The notes below the pieces were generated by a model, which made no database searches, was not told where the DNA came from, and saw only the letters and a program-made list of their open reading frames with translations. From contig CM017572.1 of NCBI GenBank assembly GCA_007844125.1, positions 19,743,434 to 19,807,433 on the forward strand: a DNA stretch of 64,000 nt, read 5' to 3'. The translations under genes and the position numbers were made by a program. The DNA comes from Sinonovacula constricta (taxonomy: Eukaryota; Mollusca; Bivalvia; Cardiida; Solecurtidae). Positions 11,540 to 21,822 of the stretch are shown piece by piece; the first letter of the stretch is position 1, and each line of letters starts with the position of its first letter.

Positions 11540-13760
11540 ATGTCTAACAAAGGTTTTGTCTATTCGTGAAAGTTGGAACATTCCAAGAACCTGAGGTCTA
11601 AATCAAGGCATATTAACATGCCATTTCCGGGGGTTTTAAGTCCAATGTTGGACAGGCGGTCAATATTGCTATAAGTGAACACATAAAACTGCCTGACCAA
11701 CACTGGGTGTAACTCGGTTGTTCATAATTCGACAGTGATGTAAATGGAGCCGATATTGCACAAGTTTGGTAGAAATAGAGTAACACAACATTGTTTAGTT
11801 TGGTCCTGCCATTTTGCTTGTGATATAATTGTCAATAAAAAGGAAAAATACAATTGTCGCATTGTCTTGATTGGATTTAATATGTATACATATATAAGTA
11901 TTATTAACAAAACGTCTAAACGCTTATTGTCGGCTATATTCAAGGGTGGTAAGAAACAAAATATTGGAGGTATTCAAAGCGCTGCTGCAGCAGTCCACAA
12001 AGGTGAACTGTTTGGAAATTCTAGATCTAGATTACACAAAATGTTTACATTTTATAGTGTTCATTAATTAAAATATTGTTATTAACGGGGTAGGACAGAA
12101 ATATGTCATAACTAACTGATTTTAACATGACAAAGAAAAACAATTTTAACATTAAAATTGACCTTCACATGAAAAGTGTTTTCTGATAGAATTATTCTTA
12201 AAGCCGAAATCAGCACTAGACAGCACAAATTGTTATAAAATGTTACATGATGTGGGCCTGTGGCAAACATTTTGAATAAGTAAGAACATTGAATCATAAC
12301 AAGGCAAATTTAGTGCTTCATATAACAAGGTATCAGCATCAAATAAATTGTTCAGTCCATAAAGTCTGATTTCCTGTCGCAGTTTGAGCTTAATGAAAGT
12401 AAAAATTCGTCGCCAAAGTCAAAAGACAAGCTGATAAAAATGGGTAAATGTAACAACATTGTGTCAAAATTAAACAACGTATATATATGGTTTTGCCTAT
12501 CTACTATGAAATATCTCGGAAGGATTCCCTAAAACAGGCAAAGGGGTTGTCCACAAATGCTTTAATGTCTTGGACATATCAAGTAAAAATGCGTAAGATT
12601 TAACGGGATTTAACGGGCAAAAAGATGGGTAATATTAAGGAAAATGTCATGGAGATGTTCTGTTAAACTGGAAAGAAACACGAACAGGGTTTTTAATATA
12701 TTTTTTACTGTATACTATTTAGTGTACTGCGCTGCGCAGTAAAAATGGAGAAAAAAATCTCTTAAAAGAGAGTAATACAATATTAAATGTAAACATAAAG
12801 TGAACTTGAAAATGATAGGAATTGATAAAACTTATAATAAGTTTATTGTTTATTTATTGGGTTTATCGTCCCACCAACAGTATTTCAGTTATCTGGAGAC
12901 GGTTTCCACTTGAAGCAGACATAGAGCTGCCATTACTGCGTGTAGCATGCCGTGAACACCTGGCATAATACCACACCCAGTCACATTAAGCGTTAGCAAG
13001 GGAGCTTTACCACTACCATTTTAATGACTTTAATTTGTCGCGGACCGGGATCGGACCCATGGTCTCCCGTACCTGGAGCCGACGCTCTTCCGATAGCGCT
13101 ACCAGGTCGGGTTTAAAAGTTTAGCAGTTCCTACAGACTTGATTTTCTTAAAGATAAAGTCAAGAAAAGTATGTACCTCATTCATTAAGAAAATTGGAGA
13201 AATAATTAATTCATTTAACAAAGACAATTTTAAACATTTCACCCTACTCCATTTCAATAAATTAATATTACTTAGTTTATACGGGTATGAGGGTGTAGAA
13301 AAAAATCACTTCATGTAATTGAAAAATTGCTAGAAACTTAAATCTACACGCAGAAAGATTTTTAGTTAAATGCTTAAGATCCTATGTAAAAGTATAAAAA
13401 AGATAAGAAATAAAAAAAAATACGGTAAATTAAAAAATAACTGACAATCTATTTAGTGTACCGGTTAAAGTATTAAAGTGCACAATGTAAGCTTACAGTA
13501 AAAGGCTTTGCATACTCATTAGCACTAATCTGCATAATATTATGTTCAAATCTTAGCCTTCCATTTTATGAATAGTTATAAGCAGGTTTTAAACATATTC
13601 GTGAGTTTAAATTTAATTAGGAAAACTCAGATAAAGCTAATATAAAACATCATACAACTTAACAAAATGGACCAATTCATACAAAACTTAAACAGATACG
13701 TGTCACACTAAGAGGGCTGTCTATTAAACTTTTAAAACAGTAGTTTTTTTTAAATATGGC
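11540..13760. repeat. Duplicated segment A' (right copy)
   Basis: This stretch is collinear with 5240-7745 over about 2 kb, with substitutions and small indels throughout. It carries a SINE at 12857-13110 that is absent from A and lacks the R200 insertion present in A. Both insertions therefore came after the duplication. It is non-coding. Confidence 0.8.
12857..13110 (-). mobile_element. tRNA-derived SINE, family 1 (copy 1)
   Basis: Read on the minus strand, it starts with a tRNA-like head (13110 downward) containing a B-box-like 'GGGTCCGATCCC'. It then has a body with 'AGCTCTATGTCTGC' and ends with 'GACGATAAACCCAA'. It interrupts segment A': the flanks carry AAGTTTA at 12839-12845 and 13117-13123, and segment A shows the unoccupied site near 6755-6770. 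Compared with the copy at 18113 it lacks about 45 bp of the middle. Confidence 0.8.
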
Positions 13761-13764
13761 CTTT

Positions 13765-13956
13765 AAATGAATTTCAACGCCATGCATTCCTCCATCAGAT
13801 CTGAAGAGTTTATGGCAACATATATACTTCATTTCACTATATGTATATGGTGGCATGTCAAATACAGTGAAACTTCGTTTTCTCGGTTTAGGTTATGTGG
13901 AAGGCCTATTCCTTGTATACGTCGATGTTATTTTCTGTTGATACTTCGATATTCAT
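13765..13956 (+). pseudogene. Relic of a second fucosyltransferase copy (3' end only)
   Basis: The sequence aligns with 11216-11399, covering the last dozen or so codons and the start of the 3' untranslated region of the fucosyltransferase exon. The shared protein tail reads 'PCIPPxDLKxL' with substitutions, and the stop codon has changed to TGG. Everything 5' of this has been lost, and the relic joins directly onto duplicated segment A'. It cannot encode an enzyme. Confidence 0.8.
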
Positions 13957-15246
13957 ACAATATTTTAACATTACACTTACACATTTTATCTTATTATGTG
14001 GTCCAGACATGAATAGTTTAACTAAATTACCACTTATAAGTCGATAAGCCCAAGTAGGGATGTTAAAAAATATTCGAATATCAAGTTGGTATTCAAATAG
14101 AGATTTTGGTATTTGAGTATTTTATCAATCTTAATCACTTTTATTAAGTTTGAAGTAAAATTGAAAGGGTATTTCTTTAGATGATCGCATTGTCGCCAAG
14201 CAACGCGATATGTGATTGCGCTCGCTCTAGAATAGATAGGAGTGGGCCATGTCTCCTGATAACGAATTGCCATCTGGTTAACAGCATGAAATCACTTCAC
14301 CACGCACACCTTCTCCGCCCCCTTTCCTACCAAGACAGAGTCGCATCACGCGTGCAGTTTTGGAAACAGTTGGCATATTACAATAAGCAACATGTCAGTT
14401 CAATGTTGGGGCAATTAGCTACAGCAATTGCGTAAGACTGACTCTACCCAGCTTAGGTCGGGATCGTGTACATTATATAAGGTTATACTTTTTTATAACA
14501 GGCCCCCAGATTTTTTTTTATTTGGAAAACACAACTAGATCACTGTCAAGCAAACTTTAATTGTAATTACTTATTGTTTTTTTTTATTTTACTTCATAGT
14601 TGTTTATTTATTCGTATACAATACCGTGACATCTGTTATTTTTTATCACCGTGATTTTCTGTTCTGTGTATGTGATACGTTTTCTCCGAATAACAAAAAT
14701 GTAGATCTACAGACATTTTAATTATTCGTCACCGGTTTACTTAACACATTTAAACGTCACGAGCTTATAATGCATATACATAATTATATTGGTTGGTATT
14801 TCATCAGTGTATCAACAGTCAGGTAATCCTGACACTAGCAAATCACAGTTCGTAATAGGTATATAAGAAAATGTCCTATAAGAGTTACCACAGAGATTTA
14901 AATCCAATCTACCTCTAGACAAAGGCAGACAGGGTAAATGTAAAAGTGACAAAACAAATAGACGAATTATAACACACAAAAAGAAATGGTCAGTCCGCAA
15001 TAGGACCAACTAGGGTGCTTAAACCTGGTTTGTAGAGCGCTCCAACCTCGCAGTGTAAGTAAAAATATCTCTTTAAAGTGAGACAACAAACGGTTAGCAT
15101 CAGCATCGGTCACTTGTGTATTGGTAACTAAATGTCCCTCATTGACATGTTTTGGCTTCGGATAAATGCCCATACGATACTCTTCTCGATAAGGAGCCAA
15201 TCACAATTTGACATCAATGCGACCACCAACCAATAAGTACGCTAAT
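13957..15246. other. Non-coding stretch with a reverse R200 fragment
   Basis: Short frames here do not resemble proteins. A reverse fragment of the R200 repeat is recognisable at about 14985-15040 ('ACCAACTAGGGTGCTTAAACC'). Nothing else is supported. Confidence 0.4.
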
Positions 15247-15282
15247 TAGTCCCCTACCGGTGTTCACACCGGAGGGGACTAT
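15247..15282. repeat. Terminal hairpin at the left end of the TIR element
   Basis: TAGTCCCCTACCGGTGT is followed by a 2-nt loop and then ACACCGGAGGGGACTA, which pairs back with a single-base bulge. The left end can therefore fold on itself as well as pair with the right end 1.1 kb away. Confidence 0.7.
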
Positions 15283-15430
15283 AGGTTTACCCTCCGTCCG
15301 TCAGACCGTCAGTCTGTCTGTCTGTCCGCTAAAAATCTGGATCCTTGATAACTTAAAAACTATTAAAGCTAGGCGCATGAAACTTGGTATGTTAATAGGT
15401 AGCAATGTGTACAATATGCATGCGCAAAAT

Positions 15431-16071
15431 TTGGGTCGCTACCTTGAAGGTCAAGGTCACAGCATGGCCTTGAAGCAAAATTGTGTCCAGCCCATAACTT
15501 CGTTATTTGAAGTCGGATTTCAAAACTATTTCACAGAAATGATCACCATATTGAGATGACGTGTCGCGAGTAAGATTTGGGTCGCTACCTTGAAGGTCAA
15601 GGTCACAGCATGACCTTGAAGCAAAATCGTGTCCGGCCCATAACTTCGTTATTTAAAGTCGGATTTTAAAACTATTTCACAAAAATGATCACCATATTTA
15701 GATGACGTGTCGCGAGCAAGATTTGGGTCGCTACCTTGAAGGTCAAGGTCACAGCATGACCTCGCAGCAAAATCGTGTACGCCCCATAACTTTGTTATTT
15801 GAATTCAGATTTTACAACTATTTCACAGAAATGATCACCATATTGAGATGACGTGTCGCGAACAACATTTGGGTCGATACCTTGAATGTCAAGGTCGCAT
15901 TATGACCTTGCAGCAAAATCGTGTCCGGCCCATAACTTTGTTATTTGAAGTTGGATTTTACAACTTTTTCACAGAAATGATCAACATGTTGAGATGACGT
16001 GTCGCGCACAACATTTGGGTCGCTACCTTGAAGGTCAAGGTCACAGCATGACCTTGCAGCAAAATCGTGAA
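15431..16071 (+). repeat. 146-bp tandem repeat, four full units plus one partial
   Basis: The phrase TTGGGTCG(C/A)TACCTTGAA recurs at 15431, 15577, 15723, 15869 and 16015, a spacing of exactly 146 bp each time. Most units carry TCAAGGTCA, a 5-nt spacer, then TGACCTTGA or a near variant. Other constant parts are 'CCCATAACTTCGTTATTTGA' and 'GATGACGTGTCGCG'. The partial last unit runs into unique sequence at about 16071. Confidence 0.9.
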
Positions 16072-16353
16072 GTTTTGGATAGCGCATTCAGGTGCACTTA
16101 CCTTAAATATTAGTGCATTAAGGTGCTCATACCTTAAATAAAGGCCAAAAATAAATGTCATGATAAGTTAACAATTATGGTGAATTAAAAAAAAAAATAT
16201 GTGAACGCTGCTACTGTAGATTTCCTTGTGTATTACTTCATTTTTAAGCCATAATTATACAAGTACAGACTTCAACCTCAAATTAATTATAAATGGCAAT
16301 GAACAGGAGCGTATGATAATTAAAGAACTTTTTAAGGGACCGGTAGGGGACTA

Positions 16354-17555
16354 CTGTATTGCCCGCAATACTATCAAATGCTTGTTAGCTGTATACTATA
16401 TAAATAAAACCGAAGGGTCCAGTATCAACTGCATCTTGTCCCTTTTGAAAATGCCTCGTTTACATATTTAAATAATTTATAAGATTTGTTCACAGAAATT
16501 AAGTGACTGTGGTTATATATTGTTTGCGTTTAATAGCGTAAAATATTAAAATTGTGAGCTATTTTGTAATTGTTTTACAATTTTATATAATAAAATTATG
16601 ATATGGTCTTATTAAATCGATACGTTAACAGAAAAAGGAGCTTAAGTGGCTCCTTTTATTTAACAAGTCATATGATAAAACAAATAAGTCATAAATAAAT
16701 GTAAATGTTATTATACGAAGTACAACACGTAACAAATAGGCATTCAAGTTTAAGGTGACTAATTAATAATGCATAAATTATACAGGGCTTTCAGGTCATC
16801 TTAACGCCGATTGGTTACATTATAGTTTTGTTGGCTATTAGTATTTTGAGAAACGGAACGGAACAAGTGATGTGCAACCAATCAGGGATTGTCATATTCT
16901 ACTTCTTCTATATTTTTGTTATTTGGTTTGGCTGGACACATTGTATTAACTCCTTTATATGAGTACATATAAAATGGATCTGGCATGAGATATCATACAA
17001 TAGAAGAGAAACTGAAAAAGGTCATCCTGCGTTGGGCCACACTGCCTTTTGTGGCTCTATACCAAGTTTGAAATCCGGATTTAGTTTCAGATCACAAAGG
17101 TTTTAATGTTGACGAAATAAATGATTCGGATGGCGGAACTACTTTTAGATTTTAATGTATTTTGTTGCGTCTGATAGCATTTATGAGCATTTATTTTATT
17201 TTAGTAAAAATGCAATCACTTAGACGTATTGTATTTTTAATATAATATTTCCTCAATTCGGATGTTAGTGGATGTCTTGTTACCTCTGTCCCAATGTGTA
17301 ACTCTATCACAGCTTGCTGTACCTGAGGTAATGAGTATTACTAGAGCAAACGTTGCTGAACGTGTTGTAGACAACTCTCGAAGAACAGTAACAAGAGATA
17401 AAGAGGTGATCACCGATTAACCTGTTCTCTTAAATGCAGCTCTGTGTCGTAAACAAAACTTTAATGGACCAATGTGATTTTATATGTCATGTACCTTCGC
17501 AAAAATGTGGCCAAATCGCTTTGATATACAGCCTTATTCTTGATACATGGTCAGA
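16354..17555. other. Intergenic, downstream of the endonuclease G-like gene
   Basis: No gene is visible. On the minus strand an ATTAAA at 17465-17460 lies about 90 bp past the endonuclease stop codon and could be its polyadenylation signal, a weak call. The rest is AT-rich. Confidence 0.4.
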
Positions 17556-17835
17556 TTATCGAGGCCGTTGTCCATTTACAAGTTTCAGTTTATTTCGCGG
17601 CAATTTTTCTAGAATGTGGAAACCTGCAGCGCGCTCAATGGCGTCAACTGGTGTAAGAAACGTCGACAGAGGTGTGTCGTCTTTCATTGGCTGATTTGGA
17701 AGCACGTACGACAATATCTCAAAGTCGCCAGTGTTGGTTTCAACGGCAACCACTTTGAAGAAATGGGTCGGCACAGCAACGTTGTTCTTGCCGATGACTT
17801 CATACTTCACGTACATTTTCCCGTCGGATTCTTTC
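17556..17835 (-). CDS. ENDOG: Endonuclease G-like gene, exon 3
   Basis: The acceptor TTACCAG lies before 17835. Its first base completes the Arg codon of 'LPRKESDGKMYVKYE'. It ends at TAA 17558-17556 after 'KLVNGQRPR'. The tail after 'AAGFHILEKLPRNK' is short and basic. Confidence 0.92.
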
Positions 17836-20800
17836 CTGGTAAGAAAATACCGTAACAATAAACGCAACGTGTTTATATGTAAATTATTGTGTGTAACCTT
17901 AAAATACATGTATTATACTTATACAGAAAATATGTAAGTGATATCCTTTGTGGACTATAACATGGTTTCGAGTCCAAATGCGTTTAGATGTGTAGGGATT
18001 CCGGCTATAGTGAGTAATAAATACCCATCTGGTTTGGCGGTTGTATCAGCCCTGAAGATAATAATAATAAATCCAACAAAAAGACAAATACTACAGGCTC
18101 TATATTAGTTTATTGGGTTTATCGTCCCACCAACAGTATTTCATTTATCTGGAGACGGTGTCCACTTGAAGCAGATATAGTGCTGCCTTCACTGTGTATA
18201 GCATGCCGTGAACACCTGGCATGATACCACACCCAGTCACATTATCCTGACAACGGCCAACCAGTCGTGGAACTACCCTTATATTTGCTTGAGCGTTAGC
18301 AAGGGTGCTATACCACTACCATTTTTAACGACTTTGGTATGTCGCGGCCCGGGATCGAACCCGGGGCCTCCCGTACCTGGAGCCGACGCTCTACCGATTG
18401 CGCTACCAGGTCCGGTCCTCTATATTAGTTTACTGAGGATGTGAATGCAAAGCTGTGCAGTATTCTGTTATTGACGTATAAATTTATAGTTGTCATATCG
18501 TATGAAAGGAAAACCAAAACAATACAGGGGCGGATCCAGAAGGGGGGGGCGAAGGGGCCGCCCCCCACCCCCACCCCCCTATTCTGAAATCCTGGATCCG
18601 CCCCTGCAATAACTGGATACATAGCATGCCACAAACTGCTGCTCTTTCAAGAAATAGGCTAATTGTGTATAAACTGTAAAACAATTTGGTCACAGCTGGT
18701 CATCTTTGCATTTTTATTCATGTTGGAAAAGCGCAAATTTGACTTAATGAATACTGGGATAATTATTACCTCTAATTACTGTATTAAATATCACGCTGTC
18801 CTGCAACATAGAGTGAAGTATTTACTTACAAGAATCAATAGCGCTGAAACGCATTGCAACTGTATTTAGCTAAACAACCTAGCATATCTCCAAACCACGC
18901 ATGCGATTACACATGTACGTGTCAACGTTGGTCATAAACAATACGCTGAACGTAACGTAATAATTTAAATACATGGTAATTCATGATCGCGTGGTTCCGT
19001 GTGACATACACCTAGGCAAAACTGAGACCACGTCACTTTAACATGGGAGTAAACCAGCGCGTCTCATTGAAGAATATAACTAAAACCGACAAACCTGGGT
19101 AGGTATAAGGGTCCTGTACAGATATATGTGTTTCTGTGCTTCCTGGCTATCGCTCTGACATACATTTCAAGACTGTTCCAGATTCCACGGTTGAAACCCT
19201 CGCCGACCTAAAATGTACATTATATTGTTTTTATAAATGTGTAGTCAAATCTGACTGAGGCAAATAACCATTTATTGTTCTACACATAAAGGATCTAAAA
19301 TTATGCACTGAAATAAGGATATTTCAAAATACGTGTACTGGAACATCAAAGGTCAACCAAAGAAACGCAGAGAGTGCCCTTGGCTTAGTGCTTAGAGTCG
19401 CCAACTTGCAAGTCCTTGGCCCTCAATGTGTGGATTCGAGTCCCGACCTCTGTGGAGGCCTTCCAACTGACCTGCGATGCGTCGGTTGTGCTAGGCAAAC
19501 AAATGCTTGAGGTCTTCCTAAACCAGCTGGACGTCGCCAATATAATCTTAAAGGTGGTATCCGACAATTTGTACAAATATTTTTTTCTTCAAACAACCAT
19601 GTAAATAAATGTTACATAGAAGAATCCTACATATAGAAGGAAGGTGAAGCATATCATCCTAATCGTGATTATATTTCCTTTCTGAGAAACGATGCACAGT
19701 TCTATATTGAAACTAAGATTGAAATCACGTCATGTCATCATCCGAGCAATTAACTCTAGACGTCGATGTCTATTTTTAGCAGAATTTCCAATCGAGCCTA
19801 TTTATAGATTGGAACAAATTAAAATTGGTATTAGATTTTTTAACGAGTTGCACTGTCTTACAATTGAGGTAATCTTCAAGATCCTTTTGCTAAGACTAAA
19901 GTATATGCTTCTGTAGAAATTATGCATAAATATCCCTAACAGGGATCAGATATTGTTACATGTATTTGATATAGGCAAACTGTTTGATACCACCTTAAAC
20001 TGTGTCGGTCCGATTTCACAAAAGACAAACGAAACCGCCAAAATGCAGGTTTACATATTGTCTGACTTCAATTAGCCGATTATTCCTTCCCGACATCGTA
20101 TAATTTAATGGCTAAAATCCAAATTACTCCTCGGGTAATTCCGTCCTCATGACAATTCCTCGGATGTATCTGGTGCAATGATACTTACTGAAATCACGAT
20201 CGTTTTGTTCGCCGGAAATCGAAAGAAGAATATGCCTAAAATGTTGTTTGCACAAAACATGAACAAAGGCATCGTTTGACAGCTGCATGTCTGCTGCGGT
20301 GGGTAAATTAAACCTGGATGATTTAAAACTGAAGCCGCCACAAATTGAAGTTTTACAGGCTTCATACTGTAATGAGCTGTCTTCCGAGCTGCCATCTTTG
20401 TTTTGACGTCTGTCACCAAAGGGGTCCCGTTTAGGGGAATGGCCGAGGTGATCCGACTACCGACATACATCCGAGAGACAATTCGTGAATTATCCGAGGT
20501 GTTCCGATTGGGCTAAATCGTATTACTTGTGTATTTCAAAACATGACCGAATTGTATACTATTTTTTGTGGCAATAAGTATCAGGAAAACTAATTCCAGG
20601 ACAGGCGTCTAGGCTGTAGTTTGCATGTCGTATACTACGAAACCATTTATCATAACATGAGTAGTAAGAGTGGTTATGTGTTATCGTGATGTTATCGTTT
20701 TACGATTTTTGTTTAAACATTTAAAAAGGGTGTAAGCTTTAAGTGACGAGATCGAGCTGAGACAGTGGGTTCTTAACTTCTCATTCCCTGGCACCGCCAC

Positions 20801-21822
20801 ATAAACGGAAGCGGTCACGCTCAGATGAATCGAAAGCAACTGGCTACAACTTTAATACTATTTTATGTTGTTGTTTTTTCTGAGCTCAATCTTCATATAA
20901 TTACAAAGAATAATCCGTACAGTGTCGTGTTTTTGTATTATATATTCATATGGTTCATAGGCTTTTCATTTTCTTTGCACATCGTCAAAAATGTGTCCGT
21001 TTTTGTTGTTGTTTTTGTTGTTGTTGTTATGTATCGATGTAACTACAGGTGAAGTGTGTGTTGTTGCTGCTGTTGTTGTTGTTTTGTTAGATTTTTTTAC
21101 GTATTATACTTTCTTTACATACAAAAGTCTCTCTGTCTTCTTGTGATGGATTTGACAGTCCACCAAGACCTCGTGACGAACTATCAAAAAAAAACACAAT
21201 TGAAAATTAGATATGCTGTTCCGTGTTATTTACAATGAAATTACATGTAACTAAATCAATATTTGGGGCATAATTATTTACCGACCTGAGGGGAAATGTT
21301 GCTCATGACGAATGTTTGATCCATTGCCCTCTGGTCGTGTCGATGATTCCCGGCAGCTCCTAGATGTCCTCTATCATACCCGCTGTACTTGTAATCAGTC
21401 AAAGTACTTCTAAACTTTTCATGAATCGCTTCGTCTTCGTAAAAAATTGAATATTTTCTGTCCACGTCTTTTCTGTGGGGTAATTTGTCAGGGGTGAGAT
21501 GTTCAAATACCCAATGAGCGTTCCTGTTCCGGCGGTCATATGCTAAAACAAAGTCATTGAATGTTCTGATGTTTTCTAAAGAGGGGAAGCCAAATTTCAT
21601 AATTTCGGCTGTACTCGAACTTTGCGGTACACCGTATGGACGAGACTCTGGAACTGGAAGCGATGCCGCAAAAACGTCGCTGGTCCAAGGGAAATAACTC
21701 ACGATTTTGTCATTCGAAACTGAAGGTCGGTTCGCGTGCCATCGTTCATACTTAGCTCCGAAATAAGCACCGATTCCGACAGAGCATGCAGAAATAATAG
21801 GCCAGAATTTTATTTGAGACAT
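17556..21822 (-). CDS. ENDOG: Endonuclease G-like mitochondrial DNA/RNA nuclease, three exons
   Basis: Exons 21822-21286, 19207-19095 and 17835-17556 join in frame (phases 0 and 2) to a 309-residue protein. Human endonuclease G is about 297. Residues 1-30 have a short hydrophobic stretch ('FWPIISACSVGIGAYFGA') fitting a mitochondrial leader. The nuclease domain has 'FNDFVLAYDRRNRNAHWVFE' (88-107), the catalytic 'DRGH' at 150-153 with His153 as the expected general base, 'MDQTFVMSNISPQ' (167-179) and 'GEGFNRG' (181-187), whose Asn185 matches the metal-binding Asn of the family. It continues with 'TYICTGPLYLPR', 'GKNNVAVPTHFFKVV' and 'TPVDAIERAAGF'. The family cleaves nucleic acids with Mg in the mitochondrial intermembrane space and in apoptotic DNA breakdown. 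The start chosen is the only ATG ahead of the domain that keeps a leader. No frameshift is seen. EXOG is the alternative, but the 'VAVPTHFFKV' stretch favours ENDOG. Confidence 0.93.
18113..18417 (-). mobile_element. tRNA-derived SINE, family 1 (copy 2), full length with target duplication
   Basis: The tRNA-like head on the minus strand is at 18410 downward. It has an A-box-like 'TGGTAGCGCAATCGGTAGAG' and a B-box 'GGGTTCGATCCC'. The body and the tail 'GATAAACCCAA' follow. It is flanked by a perfect 15-bp direct repeat CTCTATATTAGTTTA at 18098-18112 and 18418-18432. It lies in intron 2 of the endonuclease gene, in the same sense as that gene. Confidence 0.92.
18525..18606. mobile_element. 82-bp foldback with perfect 15-bp inverted ends
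   Basis: CAGGGGCGGATCCAG (18525-18539) and CTGGATCCGCCCCTG (18592-18606) are exact reverse complements. They enclose G-rich then C-rich tracts that can also pair. The 5-bp CAATA occurs on both sides (18520-18524, 18607-18611) as a possible target duplication. It is a tiny MITE-like element in intron 2 of the endonuclease gene. Confidence 0.85.
19095..19207 (-). CDS. ENDOG: Endonuclease G-like gene, exon 2
   Basis: The acceptor is TTTTAG before 19207 and the donor is AG|GTTTGT at 19095/19094. It encodes 37 residues plus two bases, including 'VGEGFNRGIWNSLEMYVR' and 'TYICTGPLYLP'. It supplies the metal-site Asn and the strand that follows, and restores the frame between exons 1 and 3. Confidence 0.92.
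19373..19552 (+). mobile_element. tRNA-derived SINE, family 3 (copy 1), interrupted
   Basis: The tRNA-like head has an A-box-like 'TGGCTTAGTGCTTAGAG' and a B-box 'GGATTCGAGTCCC'. The body includes 'GGCCTTCCAACTGACCTGCG' and 'CCTAAACCAGCTGGACG'. A related copy lies at 32690-32840. The tail appears to resume at 20000 ('CTGTGTCGGTCCGA') after the TIR insertion. Confidence 0.7.
19553..19994. mobile_element. 442-bp TIR element inserted in a SINE, TTAAA target duplication
   Basis: GGTGGTATC (19553-19561) and GATACCACC (19986-19994) are inverted ends, each flanked by TTAAA (19548-19552 and 19995-19999). A TTAA-type target recalls piggyBac-derived MITEs. There is no transposase frame. Its right subterminal part ('AGATATTGTTACAT' to 'GATATAGGCAAACTGT') has a relative at about 58303-58340. 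Confidence 0.75.
21286..21822 (-). CDS. ENDOG: Endonuclease G-like gene, exon 1
   Basis: The exon has 179 codons from ATG (21822-21820) to CAG at 21288-21286, followed by donor GTCGGTAA. It holds the leader and the DRGH active site. The reading frame remains open for three more codons past the donor and then stops, as expected for intron read-through. Confidence 0.92.

Larger units (their letters stand above)
15247..16353. mobile_element. Non-autonomous TIR element with internal tandem repeats
   Basis: The left end 15247-15261 (TAGTCCCCTACCGGT) and the right end 16339-16353 (ACCGGTAGGGGACTA) are perfect 15-bp reverse complements. If the outer TA is taken as the target duplication, the inverted repeats are 13 bp and the element fits a TA-inserting (Tc1/mariner-like) class. 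It contains a GTCT/GTCC microsatellite (about 15294-15329), five 146-bp tandem units and an AT-rich right part. There is no transposase frame, so it would need help in trans. The plan of flank, microsatellite, tandem core and flank is reminiscent of bivalve 'pearl'-type elements, but those are Helitron-related and lack this TA/TIR structure. The family assignment is open. Confidence 0.75.

Noticed and set aside
15260..15559. A 99-residue coding region
   Set aside because: It lies inside the TIR element over its microsatellite and first tandem unit.
17616..17937. Plus-strand genes opposite endonuclease exon 3
   Set aside because: They are antisense shadows of a well-supported minus-strand exon with correct splice sites.
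18340..18410. A functional tRNA gene on the minus strand
   Set aside because: A and B boxes are present, but the sequence is the head of a repeated SINE with a body, tail and target duplication, and lacks a clean acceptor stem.
20825..21238. Small hydrophobic proteins
   Set aside because: The frames run over TTG/GTT simple repeats in the first intron of the endonuclease gene and have no family resemblance.
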